From the NCBI GenBank assembly GCA_037447655.1, contig JBBHKE010002409.1, forward strand, positions 112,036 through 176,035: a stretch of DNA of 64,000 nt, in the 5' to 3' direction. Below are positions 1 through 10,211 of this stretch, piece after piece; the first letter of the stretch is position 1; the number at the start of each line of letters is the position of its first letter. The stretch comes from Zygnema cylindricum (taxonomy: Eukaryota > Streptophyta > Zygnematophyceae > Zygnematales > Zygnemataceae). Position numbers and translations under genes: made by a program. Under the pieces are notes generated by a model. It saw nothing but the letters and a program-made list of their open reading frames with translations, did not search any database and had not been told where the DNA came from.

Positions 1-1902
1 CTAACTGTTTTTGTAATTTAGGTGACAATTATTGTTATCGCTAACTGTTTGTGTAATTTAGGAAACAATTCTTGTTTTCACTATTTTTTTTGTGTTATTT
101 AAGTAACAATTCTTGATATCACTAACAATTTGTGTAATTTAGGTAACAATTTTTGTTATCGCTAACAGTTTGTGTAAGTTAGGGTACCATTCTCGTTGGC
201 GCTAACAATTTGTGTAAGTTTGATAGCAATTCCTATTTTAGCTAACCGTTTGCGTAAATTAGGTAAAAATTCATGTTAGCACAAACAGTTTTTGTAATTT
301 AGATAACATTTCTTGTTATCGCTAACTGTTGTTTAATCTAGGTAACAATTCCTGTTATCGCTAACAGTTTGTGTAATTTAGGTAACAATTCTTGTTAGCG
401 CTAACAGTTTGTGTAAGTTTGATAAGAATTCTTGTTATTGCTAACAGTTTGCTTAAGTTAGGTAACAAGTTTTGTTAGCACAAACAGTTTGTGTAATTTA
501 GATAAGAATTCCTGTAATCGCTAACAGTTTGTGTAATTTAGGTAACAATTCCTTTTTTAGCTAACAGTTTGTGTAATTTAGGTAACAATTCTTGTTATCG
601 CTAACTGTTTCTGTTGTTTATGTAACTATTCTTGTTATCGCTAATTGTTTGTGTAATTTAGGTAACAATAATTGTTATCGCTAACTGTTTTTGTAATTTA
701 GGTAACAATTCTTGATATCGATAACAGTTTGTGTAAGTCAGGTAACCATTTTTGTTAGCGCTAACAGTTTGTGTAAGTTAGATAACAATTCATGTTATCA
801 CTAACAGTTTGTGAAATTTAGGTAACAATTCTTGTTAACGATAACAGTTTGTGTATTTTAGATAACAATTATTGTTAGCGCTAACAATTTGTGTAAGTAA
901 GGTAATAATTCTTGTTCGCTTTAATAGTTTGTGTACTTTAGATTACAATTTTTGTTAGCGCTAATAGTTTGTGGAATTAAGATAACAATTCTTGTAAGCA
1001 CTAGCAATTTGTGGAATTAAGATAACAATTCTTGTAAGCGCTAACAGTTTATGTAAGTTAGGTAAAAATTCTTGTTTGCGCTAACAATTTATTTAATTTA
1101 GATAACAATTTTTGTTAGCGCTAAAAGTTTGTGTAATTTAGATATAAATTTTTGTTAGCGCTAACAAATTGTGCAAATTAGATAACAATTTTTGTTAACG
1201 CTAACAGTTTTTGTAAGATAGGTAACGATACTTGTAAGCGCTAACAGTTTGTGTATTTTAGATAACAATTCTTCCTAGCGCTAACAGTTTGTGTAAGTTA
1301 GGAGACAATTCTTTTTAGCGCTAACAGTTTGTGTAAGTTAGGTAACATTTCTTGTTAGCGCTAATAGTTTGTGTAATTTAGATAACAATTTTTGTTAACG
1401 CTAACAGTTTTTGTAAGATAGGTAACAATACTTGTAAGCGCAACAGTTTGTGTATTTTAGATAACAATCCTTCCTAGCGATTATAGTTTGTGTAAGTTAG
1501 GTAACAATTCTTGTTAGCATTAACAGTTTGTGAAAGTTAGATTACAATTCTTGTTAGCGGTAACAGTTTGTGTAAGTTAGGTATCAATCCTTCTTAGCGC
1601 TAACAGTTTGTGTAATTTAGATAACAATTTTTGTTTATGCAAACAGTTTTTGTAAGATATGTAACAATACTTGTAAGCGCTAACAGTTTGTGTATTATAA
1701 ATAACAATCCTTCCTAACGATAACAGTTTGTGTAAGTTAGGTAACAATTCTTGTTAACATTAACAGTTTGTGTAAGTTAGGTAACAATTCATGTTGGCGC
1801 AAACAATTTGTGTAATTTAGAAAACAATTGTTGTTAGCGCTAACAATTTGTGTAAGTAAGGTAGTAATTCTTGTTAGCGCTAATAGTTTGTGTACTTTAG
1901 AT
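1..1902 (+). repeat. 40-bp tandem satellite (sat40)
   Basis: About 47 head-to-tail copies of a 40-bp unit that stays in register; 60-base lines hold exactly 1.5 units. Each unit has the landmarks CTAACAGTTTGTGTAA, TTAGGTAACAATT and CTTGTTAGCG. The unit junction forms the 14-bp palindrome TGTTAGCGCTAACA in the best copies. Copies differ by point changes and rare one-base gaps, as in an old array. The left edge lies outside the window. The right edge is abrupt at about 1902, where chromovirus coding sequence begins. Nothing coding is seen in the array. Confidence 0.95.
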
Positions 1903-1910
1903 AGCGAAGG

Positions 1911-3089
1911 AGGCAAAATGGCCTATGTTTCCAGTGCGGTTCTCAAGATCATATGGCTCAAGAGTGTCCAAAACGGAAAGGTCCTAAAAAGGGAAAGCTT
2001 ACCGTTATGAGGTTAGCAGGTGAACTAGGAGACCCTTTGATATTTTAGGGTCAAATAGGATTGAGTGCAGCTAACTTCATGGTGGACTTCAGAGCATCGG
2101 GGAACTTCATTAACGAGGCGACGGTGAAAAGGTTGAAACTTCCTCTTGTGGTACTAAAGGATCATCAGTCGATACAATTGGCCGACGGCAGTTCCTTATC
2201 GATTACCCATCGTACCCCGAGGTTACGCGTCGGAATTGGGAAATTCCGATGGTACGACACGCTTCATGTATTACCTCTTGGGGACCATGAGGTAATCCTA
2301 GGGAAGCCGTGGCTGCAAAAATGGAATCCGACGATCGATTGGAGAAGTGGCGCCATAAGAGTGAAGAAAGGTGAAGAAGAGTTTGAGGTAAAAGCAGGAG
2401 CGGCTGGTAAGGGAGCGGAAGAGGGACGCCTGATTTCGGCCTTACACCTCAAGAGGGCACTCAAGAAAGGGGAAACGATTGGTATGGCGGTCGTCCAGCC
2501 AATGGAGGAGGCGAAAGAGGAGATCTCGGAAGAATGGAAGAAGAAGGACCCCAACTTCAACTCCAAAGAAAGTGACGACATTGGAAAGACTTCCGAAGAG
2601 GCCCCGGAAGTCGTGACAAAACTTCTCGAGGAGTACGCAGATGTATTTCACCCGAAGCTCTCCGAAGGATTACCTCTGAAGCGCGAAGTAGACCATAGGA
2701 TAGAGATTGTTCTTGGAGCGGTACCCCCGGCTAATCGGATGTACAAGATGAGCTACACCGAGTTGGATGAACTAAAAAAGCAACTCGCGGAGTTGGTCGA
2801 AGCCGAAGTAATCGAACTAAGCAAATCACCGTATGGAGCCCCCGTTATCTTTGTGAACAAAAAAAATGGAGGTTTCCGTATGTCTATAGACTACCGAGCG
2901 CTGAACAAATTAACGGTGAAGAATGCGTACCCCCTACCGAGGATAAACGAATTGTTGGATCGACTTCGAGGTGCTAAATATTTTTCAAAAATAGACTTGC
3001 GGAGCGGCTACCACCAGATTAGAATTGCCGATGAAGATGTGGAGAAGACGGCGTTTAGAACTCGATACGGTCATTCCAGTTTCGGGTAA
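1911..3089 (+). pseudogene. chromovirus Gag end, protease and N-terminal RT
   Basis: One reading frame, interrupted by a TAG at 2047-2049. It starts with a CX2CX4HX4C zinc knuckle (1926-1967; residues C, C, H and C all present), the nucleic-acid-binding tail of Gag. An aspartic protease region follows, but the active-site triad, normally D-S/T-G, reads D-F-R (VDFRAS at about 2082-2099), so catalysis is lost. The RT fingers and palm begin near 2740 and include the recognisable stretches [24 protein letters not shown] and [13 protein letters not shown]. The frame stops at 3089, where the family motif FxFxVMPFGL continues in another frame, which marks a frameshift. Confidence 0.9.
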
Positions 3090-4077
3090 TGCCGTTCGGG
3101 TTGACTAACGCGCCGGCAACCTTTATGCATTTAATGAATTCCATCTTTCGGCAATACCTGGACGCGTTTGTGATCGTCTTCCTAGACGACAAACTGGTGT
3201 ATAGCCAACGCAAGAGGAGCATATGAAGCACTTACGGACGGTCCTCCAAGTCCTTCGAGAAAATAAGTTATACGCAAAAAGAAGTAAATGTGACTTCTTC
3301 AAGGAGAAGATTGATTTTCTAGGCCATGTGGTGAGCCGGGACGGAATCGCAGTGGACCCAAACAAGACAAGGGCAGTTAAAGAGTGGCCGCAGCCGGCGA
3401 ATATTACGGAGTTACGGAGCTTTCTAGGACTATGCTCCTATTATCGACATTTTGTCGAAGGTTTCGCAAAAATCGCTGCACCGCTCACGGAATTGCTCAA
3501 GAATGACGTGCCCTATGATTGGAAAGCGGCACAAGAGGCAGCCTTTAACACGCTAAAGAAGCGGTTGGTTACCGCCCCTGTGTTAGCTATGCCCGACCCG
3601 GACTTACCTTGGACGATAATTACCGACGCTAGCGATACGGCTATTGGAGAGATCCTTATGCAAGATCAAGGGAAAGGCCTTCAACCCATCGCCTACGACA
3701 GTCGAAAACTAAAGGCAGCAGAGCTAAACTGGGCCACCCATGAGAAAGAGACAATAGCTATCATTAATGCGCTGGAGGTTTGGAAGTGTTACGTTAAGGG
3801 GAAACGGATCACGATTATCACGGATCACCACGCCTTACAGTATCTCTAAACCCAGCTGAAGTTTTCCAAGAAACAAATGCGATGGATGACGTTTCTGCAA
3901 ACTTTCGGCCCGAAACTTGTCATAGAATATAAACGGGGCAAAACGAACCCGACGGATGCGTTGTCAAGAAGACGCGGAGTCGTTGCGCCAGTAGCGGAGC
4001 AACGACCGCAAGCATCGCAGCATGGGAACATAAGCTCTGTGAAAGAGAACACCGCAGCGTCGACCGCAGCGTAAGAT
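3074..4077 (+). pseudogene. chromovirus RT palm, connection and RNase H
   Basis: This continues the RT after the frameshift near 3075-3090: [13 protein letters not shown], then the catalytic palm motif as FLDD (3179-3190; YIDD or FVDD is usual in this family). A second frameshift falls near 3205-3220, before the frame at 3223 that reads [20 protein letters not shown]. RNase H follows, with TDAS (about 3626-3637), the HEKE segment and TDHHALQYL. An in-frame stop at 3847-3849 interrupts its C-terminal part, which continues as FLQTFGPKLVIEYKRG and DALSRR. Another stop occurs at about 4072. The order and spacing are those of gypsy pol; the gene cannot be translated intact. Confidence 0.88.
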
Positions 4078-4147
4078 CCGAAACTCGGCGCAGTCACCAG
4101 TACGGTAAAGGTGTACGAACAATGGTTAAGTCGGATAAAGGCCGCCT

Positions 4148-5532
4148 AAAACGATGATGATTCACTAAAGGAACTCATTAAATGGAAGGTACTCGTTCGA
4201 ACCGCCAATGGTATGTGGCGGTACAGACCGAGTAAGACAACACATCTTTATGTACCAGTAAATACGGAACTCCGTCACACGATTCTTAAAATGAGTCACG
4301 ACGAGCCGCTCGGCGGACATTTTGGGCGGGATAAAACAACCGCACGTGTCGCTGAGGCGTATTACAGGCCAAACATGACTCGAGACATTGCAGAATATGT
4401 CCGGACGTGTGACTCCTATAATAGGAACAAAACGGATTCAGAGCAACAAGGTCAGTTAGAACCCCTTCCGATACCATCTGTTCCTTGGGAGGCGATTTCG
4501 ATGGATTTCATCGGGGCCCTTCCACCGACGAAGGAGGGCTACGACTCAATCTTCGTCGTCTTGGATTACCTGACGAAAATGTCACATTTTCTACCAGCGT
4601 CCACCACAGCTACTGCACGAGATATCGCGGACTTATTCTTTCGGGAGATATTCCGCCATCACGGACTTTCAACAAGGATCGTCAGCGACCGCGATCGTAA
4701 ATTCGTAAGCCACTTTTGGCAAAATCTTTTTGCGTTATGTGGCACAGAACTTGCCATATCCACAGCCTACCACCCTCAAACTGATGGTCAAACTGAAAGG
4801 GTGAATCAAACTTTGGAGGAAGCGTTGCGGGCTTATATTTCGGTGCACCAAACTGATTGGGTGGACCATTTAACAGCGATCGAGGTAGCATACAACAGTG
4901 TAGTGCACTCGTCAACAAATGCTACGCCATTCTCTCTCAATGGACGACAACCCACTCTTCCCCAAAATTTATTGGTAGCGAACTGCCATACGCCGCCAGC
5001 TCTGGACTTTGCCAAAACGCTGCAAGGGAACCTAGAAAAGGCGGCCAAGGCGCTACAAATGGCAAAGGATCGTCAAAAGTCGCAAGCCGACGCTCACCGA
5101 AAGGACATCGTCTTTAGCGTGGGGGACAAGGTTCACCTCAATATGGCAAACCTCTCCTTGCCGGGTGCCCTCTCTAAGAAGTTGGCACCGAAGTTCACGC
5201 GCCCGTTCACAATTCTTTCCCGTGTGGGCGCCGTGGCTTACCAGTTGGATATCCCGACGGACTGGCATATCCACAATGTCTTCCATGTTTCCCTTCTTAA
5301 ACTGTTTCGCGATCGTGATTTGGTGTTCCCTAATCGACGACGAAATCCTCCTTTACCACTAGTTCAGGGAACCTCGAACGAGTATGAGGTGGACGAGATC
5401 CTTCGGTCACGCCACTCTCGGAATTCAAACTCCACCCAATATTTGGTGTGTTGGAGGGGCTACGATGCTGAGGACGACTCTTGGGTGGACGAGGGGGATC
5501 TGCATTCTCCGAAGTTGCAGCGCCAGTTTTAG
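4148..5532 (+). pseudogene. chromovirus integrase with C-terminal chromodomain
   Basis: Open from just after a stop at 4147-4149 to the TAG at 5530-5532. The first Met is at 4213, and numbering here starts there. The integrase zinc domain has H29 and H36 and the first Cys, C66, but the second Cys is Tyr69, so zinc binding is probably lost. The catalytic core is intact: D98 (MDFIGAL), D159 (SDRDRKF) and E195 (GQTERVNQ), a DD35E spacing. A GPY-like segment follows. The last ~50 residues (YEVDEILRSR, LVCWRGY, DSWV) form a chromodomain, which in chromoviruses directs insertion toward particular histone marks. This is the longest unbroken part of the element. Confidence 0.92.
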
Positions 5533-6070
5533 CGGAGTGAGAACACTCACCTTTACTGGAGGGGCAATCGCAGCGGCCGAAATAAAGGAGCGAATCGCAG
5601 TGTCGCAACCATAGCAATTATCTTGGGGACGCGGCAAAGGAAAGCAGCGGCGATGTTACCACACCGCAGCCCTGTTGCAGCGCAGCCACCGCAGCGCAAC
5701 ATGGTTACGATGCCGTAAGAGGATCGCAGCACCACCGCTGCGCTGACATGAAAGCGCAACGGCGCAATTGTGTTTCACTATGTGGGTAACGACGAACCCT
5801 CGGTTTCGCCGCAGCGTCGCAGTTTAGTAAATGATGAACGTTGCGATACCCTCGCACGCAACGACGCTTTGCAAAGTCCAAAAGTGAAACCCTCAACCCC
5901 CGTGAATAAAGACGCCATCCGTGCTCGCGACCAACCTAGTCTCGGCAGCTTAGAAATTGCTTCTCTACGCACAGTCAGTTTACCTTCGCTTCTGGAATTA
6001 CCGGAATTGTCTTGTTCAACAGTGTCTATGGCGTCGTCTTCCTCTCCACCACCAAAAAGGAGGAGACTTG
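5533..6070. other. GC-rich 3' flank of the chromovirus
   Basis: About 540 bp rich in GCAGCG-type trinucleotides, with no convincing coding frame. It probably includes the element's 3' untranslated region or the start of its LTR, but there is no second copy in the window to prove this. It ends in a purine run (about 6056-6067) directly before the TG start of LTR C1. Confidence 0.4.
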
Positions 6071-6594
6071 TGTTGAAATTTAAGTATTTTCTTGGTCTAG
6101 AGATTGTAAAATAAAAGGTAAAAATGGGACACTAACAACCTACCTCTAACTCTTCACTCAAGTCCCCACACTTGTCGCAGTCACTAAAGACTTGAAGAGG
6201 AGTTAGATCCATGGCTGCCTAGGCTGTCCAAAGTGGACAGGAAGGCAATTCTTAATAGAGTTATCTAAAAGGTGTGACGGACCCAGGATTTGATCCTGGT
6301 ACCTGCCGTCCGTAAAATTAGCCGTTCGCTTTAACCAACAAGCCTAAATACAGTGCTAGAATACAATAGGTTTGACAGATATTTATATTTGTACACGTAG
6401 AATAGTTCGTCTAACGGGAATAGATACGTAATGCATAGATATAGTTTTGTATAGTACGGAGTACGATTTAATGTATTTTATGAAACGGATACCGCGCATT
6501 TGTTTCGAACGCGAAACAAATATCGCGCGTATATTTTCAACGGCTACAATTGTATCCGGTTTGATCGGACGGCCACGATAGGCGCCGCGATCAC
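6071..6594 (+). mobile_element. LTR family C, copy C1 (partial)
   Basis: This matches the 5' half of the LTR seen at 47478-48540 and, inverted, at 44859-45892 and 21030-22008. Shared parts are the start TGTTGAAATTTAAG, the TATTTTCTTGGTCTA segment, a hairpin with the loop ACACTTGTCGCAGTCACT (about 6166-6186), an antisense tRNA-like segment and a GCGC...GAAACAAAT dyad near 6492-6528. The usual LTR end with AGAGTAACA or AGAGTTGCA is absent. From 6595 the sequence is a different repeat, so this copy is recombinant or truncated. Confidence 0.75.
6275..6350 (-). other. tRNA-like segment inside LTR C1 (antisense)
   Basis: On the minus strand the T-arm is perfect: stem CCAGG/CCTGG around the loop ATCAAAT, followed by GTCCGTC and a discriminator-like A. 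The Pol III B-box reads GGATCAAATCC, one change from GGTTCAAATCC. Upstream, GCTT/AAGC encloses TTGGTTA-like bases in the manner of a D-arm. The 5' acceptor strand does not pair well, so this is not called a functional tRNA. Confidence 0.5.
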
Positions 6595-6732
6595 GGACAA
6601 CGCAACTGCGGTTGTTTTGGATGAATATGGGCCGCCGATACGGAGCAGCTGCGACGCAGACAAATCAAACGCAGCTGCGGTTACCTTGATATGATCCGTA
6701 CGGACAAAGCAGCTAACGCAGCTGCAGATAAT
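6595..6732 (+). repeat. 138-bp duplicated segment, copy 1
   Basis: Identical base for base to 9369-9506 over 138 bp. It contains several CAGCTG-centred motifs (such as ACGCAGCTGCGG and GGAGCAGCTGCGAC). The left flank is LTR C1; the right flank is satellite. The second copy lies inside LTR D1. Confidence 0.95.
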
Positions 6733-8984
6733 TTTCCTCTTTTTGTGACCGCGAACAACAAACGTTGTTTGTTACAAATATCTTCGTTAGCGCAAACTCA
6801 AATTTGTGTTAGAAACATGGTTTAGGGTTTTTTTTTACTATTTTTGTGAGCGTTAACAATATAAAGTGTTTTTTACCACTATTGTTGTTAGCGCAAACGC
6901 AAACTTCTGTTATAAACATGGTTTGGAGTTTATTCTACCTCTTTTTGTGACCACAAACAATGAAGGTTGTTTGTTACAAATATCTTTGTTAGCGCAAACT
7001 CAAATTTGTGTTAGAAACATGGTTTAGGGTTTTTTCTTACTATTTTTGTGAGCGTTAACAATATAAAGTGTTTGTTACCACTACTGTTGTTAGCACAAAC
7101 ACAGACTTGTGTTTTAAACATGGTTCGGAGTTTTTTCTACCTCTTTTTGTGACCGCAAACAATAAACGTTGTTTGTTACAAATATCTTTGTTAGCCCAAA
7201 CTCAAATTTGTGTACGAAACATGATTTAGGGTTTTTTTTTACTATTTTTGTGAGTGTTAACAATATAAAGTGTTTTTTACCACTATTGTTGTCAGCGCAA
7301 ACACAAACTTGTGTTACAAACATGGTTCAGAGTTTATTCTACCTCTTTTTGTGACCACGAACAATAAACGTTGTTTGTCACAAACATCTCTGTTAGCGCA
7401 GACTCAAATATATATTAAAAACAAGTTTAGGGTTTTTTTAACTATTTTTGTGAGCGTTAACAATGTAGAGTGTTTCTTACCACTATTGTTGTTAGCGTAA
7501 ATCCAACCCTGTGTTATAATCATGGTTCGGAGTTTATTTTACCTCTTTGTGTGACCGCGAACAAAAAACGTTGTTTGTTACAAAAATCTTTGTTAACGCA
7601 GACTCAAATATGTGTTAAAAACATGTTTAGGGTTTTTTTTAACTATTTTTGTGAGTGTTAACAATGTAAAGTGTTTGTTACCACTATTGTTGTTAGCGCA
7701 AACACCCATTTGTGTTATAAACATGGTTCAGAGTTTATTTTACCTCTTTTTGTGACCGCGAACAACAAAGGTTGTTTGTTACAAATATCTTTGTTAGGGC
7801 AAACTCAAATTTGTGTTAGAAACATGATTTAAGGTTTTTTTTTAACTATTTTTGTGGGCGTTAACAATATAAAGTGTTTGTTACCACAACTGTTGTTAGC
7901 GCAAACACAAACTTCTGTTATAAACATGGTTCGGAGTTTATTTTACCTCTTTTTGTGACCGCGAACAACAAAGGTTGTTTGTTACAAATATCTTTATGAG
8001 CGCAAACTCAAATTTGTGCTAGAAACATGGTTTAGGGTTTATTTAACTACATTTGTGAGCGTTAACAATATAAAGAGTTTCTTACCCCTATTGTAGTTAG
8101 CGCAAACACAAACTTGTGTTACAAACATGGTTTCGGAGTTTATTTTACCTCTTTTTGTGACAGGGAACAATAATTGTTGTTTGTTTGAAATATTTTTATA
8201 AGCGCAAACTCAAATTTGTGTTAGAAACATGGTTTAGGATTTTTTTGAACTTTCTTTGTGTGCAAAAGCAATAAAATTTGTTAGTGAATATTTTTGTAGT
8301 TAGCGCAAACACAAAATTGTGTTGAAAACATAGTTTAGGGGTTTTTTTTATTGTTTTTGTGAGCGTAATAATAAACTTTTTTTGTTAATCAAAACTTTTG
8401 TTAGAGCAAACACAAATTTGAGTTATAAATATCGTTAAGAGTTTATTTTATCTATTTTTATGAGCGTTAACAATAGAAAAGTGCTACTTACCACTATTGT
8501 TGTTAGTGCAAACACAAACTTGTGCTATAAACAAGGTTCGGAGTTTATTTTATCTTTTTTTGTGACGAAGAACAATAAACGTTGTTTGTTACAAATATCT
8601 TTGTTAGCGCAAACTCAAATTTGTATTAGAACAATAGTATTGGGTTTTTTTAACTATTTTCCTGAGCGTTAACAATATAAAGTGTTTGTTACCACTAGTG
8701 TTGTTAGTGCAAACACAAACTTCTGTCATAAACATGGTTCAGAGTTTATTTTACCTCTTTTTGTTACTGAGAACAATAAACGTTGTTTGTTACAAATATC
8801 TTTGTTATCGCAAACTCAAATTTGTTTTAGAAACTTGGTTTAGGGTTGTTTTTTACTAACTTTGTGAGCAATAACAATGTAAAGTGTTTGTTATCAGTAT
8901 TGTTGTTAGCGTAAACAAAAACATATGTTATAAACATGGTGCGGAGTTTATTTTACCTCTTTTTGTGACCGCGAACAATAAACG
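6733..8984 (+). repeat. ~202-bp dimeric satellite (sat101), block a
   Basis: A tandem array of ~101-bp monomers alternating in two types. Type A has GCGCAAACTCAAATTTGTG, then ATGGTTTAGGGTTTTT and GAGCGTTAACAAT. Type B has GCGCAAACACAAACTTGTG, then ATGGTTCGGAGTTTATTT and GACCGCGAACAATAAACG. The landmark GTTAGC before type A recurs at 6786, 6988, 7190 and 7392, a 202-bp period. Further variant monomers (GTGTGC, GAGCGTAATAATAAAC) appear near 8250-8450. The short open frames in it are by-products of the repeat. Confidence 0.95.
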
Positions 8985-10211
8985 TTTCGTTTTTGAAACC
9001 TTTAGTCCTCTTTATATCTCGTGTGTGAGAAGGAGATCTCGAACTTAGTCATTTTTGTGTACAGACTAAATTGGCGTAGACAGGATTTAGTGTGGTATGT
9101 AACCCCGAACGGTGTTCACTGCTGTTTTGAAAAGAATGTTTCGTACGTATGCGATAGTTCGTGCGCTATGGAATTTAATGTGGAGGTTCGAATGGATTCA
9201 TGGATTGGGGGAGCGAACGAACGGATATAATTTAAGTGATGTAAAAGACTCACTGAGTGGCGTGTACAAGCATTGACAAATGGACGGCGGATCGCGAAGC
9301 GATCCGATGTGGAATAAACGAAATGTTGAAACAGGCACCGCCGGTACGGCGCAGTTGCCACGCAGACAGGACAACGCAACTGCGGTTGTTTTGGATGAAT
9401 ATGGGCCGCCGATACGGAGCAGCTGCGACGCAGACAAATCAAACGCAGCTGCGGTTACCTTGATATGATCCGTACGGACAAAGCAGCTAACGCAGCTGCA
9501 GATAATATAACTAGTATAGATTGTGAGTAATGATATTTGTTTAGTGGTTACTTAGTGGTAGCTTGGTTTTTGACGTACGAAGATTGTGGAGATGTCGGTG
9601 TAAATATTATGTACAACATAGGGGTGTCTTTTTGCTAATTAGTCTATTAGTGTAGAGTTGTTCAGTTTGACATACCTTGAACTATTCGGGTATACTTACA
9701 ATAGTTTAGGTAGATAGTAGATACTGTACGGCTGGTATGCCTCCGTACATTCAGTAGTGAACTCTCTGAGTATAACTTGTAAGACTTAGAATATTTTGAG
9801 TATCACAGTCAAGTTTAATCAAAGCAATGGCAGCTGCATCTTTGACCTGTTGGTGTGATCACTCTGTTTGGTGCATTCATATGAAACTTTGTGGGGTTAT
9901 TCTATGATATAGAATATATGTGTGTAAAGTTTCATACTATTCAGGAATCTCTGTAAGGTTCTGTGAGCAGTCTTAGTGGTTAGTTTGTGAAGCTGTCAAC
10001 TGTTTTTGTGAAACTCTATCTTCTAGATTCCTTGGTTGATTTGGCTGTGACTTTGGGAGCTGACAATGTCTATAGTATACTGCATATTGGTGCAGTTTAA
10101 GGTGATTTTGTTTATTGTGGAGTAATCTGTGTTGTCGCAAACACAGCTGTTTGAAGGGTAGTCTGTGGTTCTTCCGTGAGTAATCCATGGCTGAAATAGG
10201 CTATGGACAAC
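8985..10211 (+). mobile_element. solo LTR, copia family D (copy D1)
   Basis: About 1.23 kb matching the LTRs at 38575-41171 and 42725-43981 and, inverted, the solo LTR at 39070-40407. Shared parts are GGATTCATGGATTGGGGG, GCGAAGCGATCC, GACATACCTTGAA, GGCTGGTATGCCTCCGTAC and the terminus GGCTATGGACAACA. No primer site and no gag follow its right end, so it stands alone. The left boundary in satellite is approximate and I found no matching target duplication. Confidence 0.78.
9369..9506 (+). repeat. 138-bp duplicated segment, copy 2
   Basis: Perfect match to 6595-6732, here in the middle of LTR D1. It is not present in the other family D LTRs of this window, so it is an addition specific to this copy or subfamily. 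Confidence 0.95.

Larger units (their letters stand above)
1903..5532 (+). mobile_element. 5'-truncated Ty3/gypsy chromovirus
   Basis: The domain order is Gag zinc knuckle, protease, reverse transcriptase, RNase H, integrase and C-terminal chromodomain, which is diagnostic of a Ty3/gypsy chromovirus. The 5' LTR, primer site and most of gag are missing, because sat40 sequence runs directly into the end of gag. I could not delimit a 3' LTR downstream. The pol reading frame is broken by at least one early in-frame stop, two frameshifts in the RT and several later stops, so this is a dead copy. It is distinctly richer in G and C than the satellites on either side. Confidence 0.93.

Noticed and set aside
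1-1902. CRISPR-like array
   Set aside because: The whole 40-bp unit is repeated without unique spacers, and the context is eukaryotic.
6140-6230. hammerhead ribozyme (retrozyme) in LTR family C
   Set aside because: The conserved hairpin lacks the hammerhead core (no CUGAUGA or GAAA in the required places).
6733-8984. many 60-80 codon frames in the satellite blocks
   Set aside because: They recur with the satellite period, have no start context, and all encode the same repeat translations.
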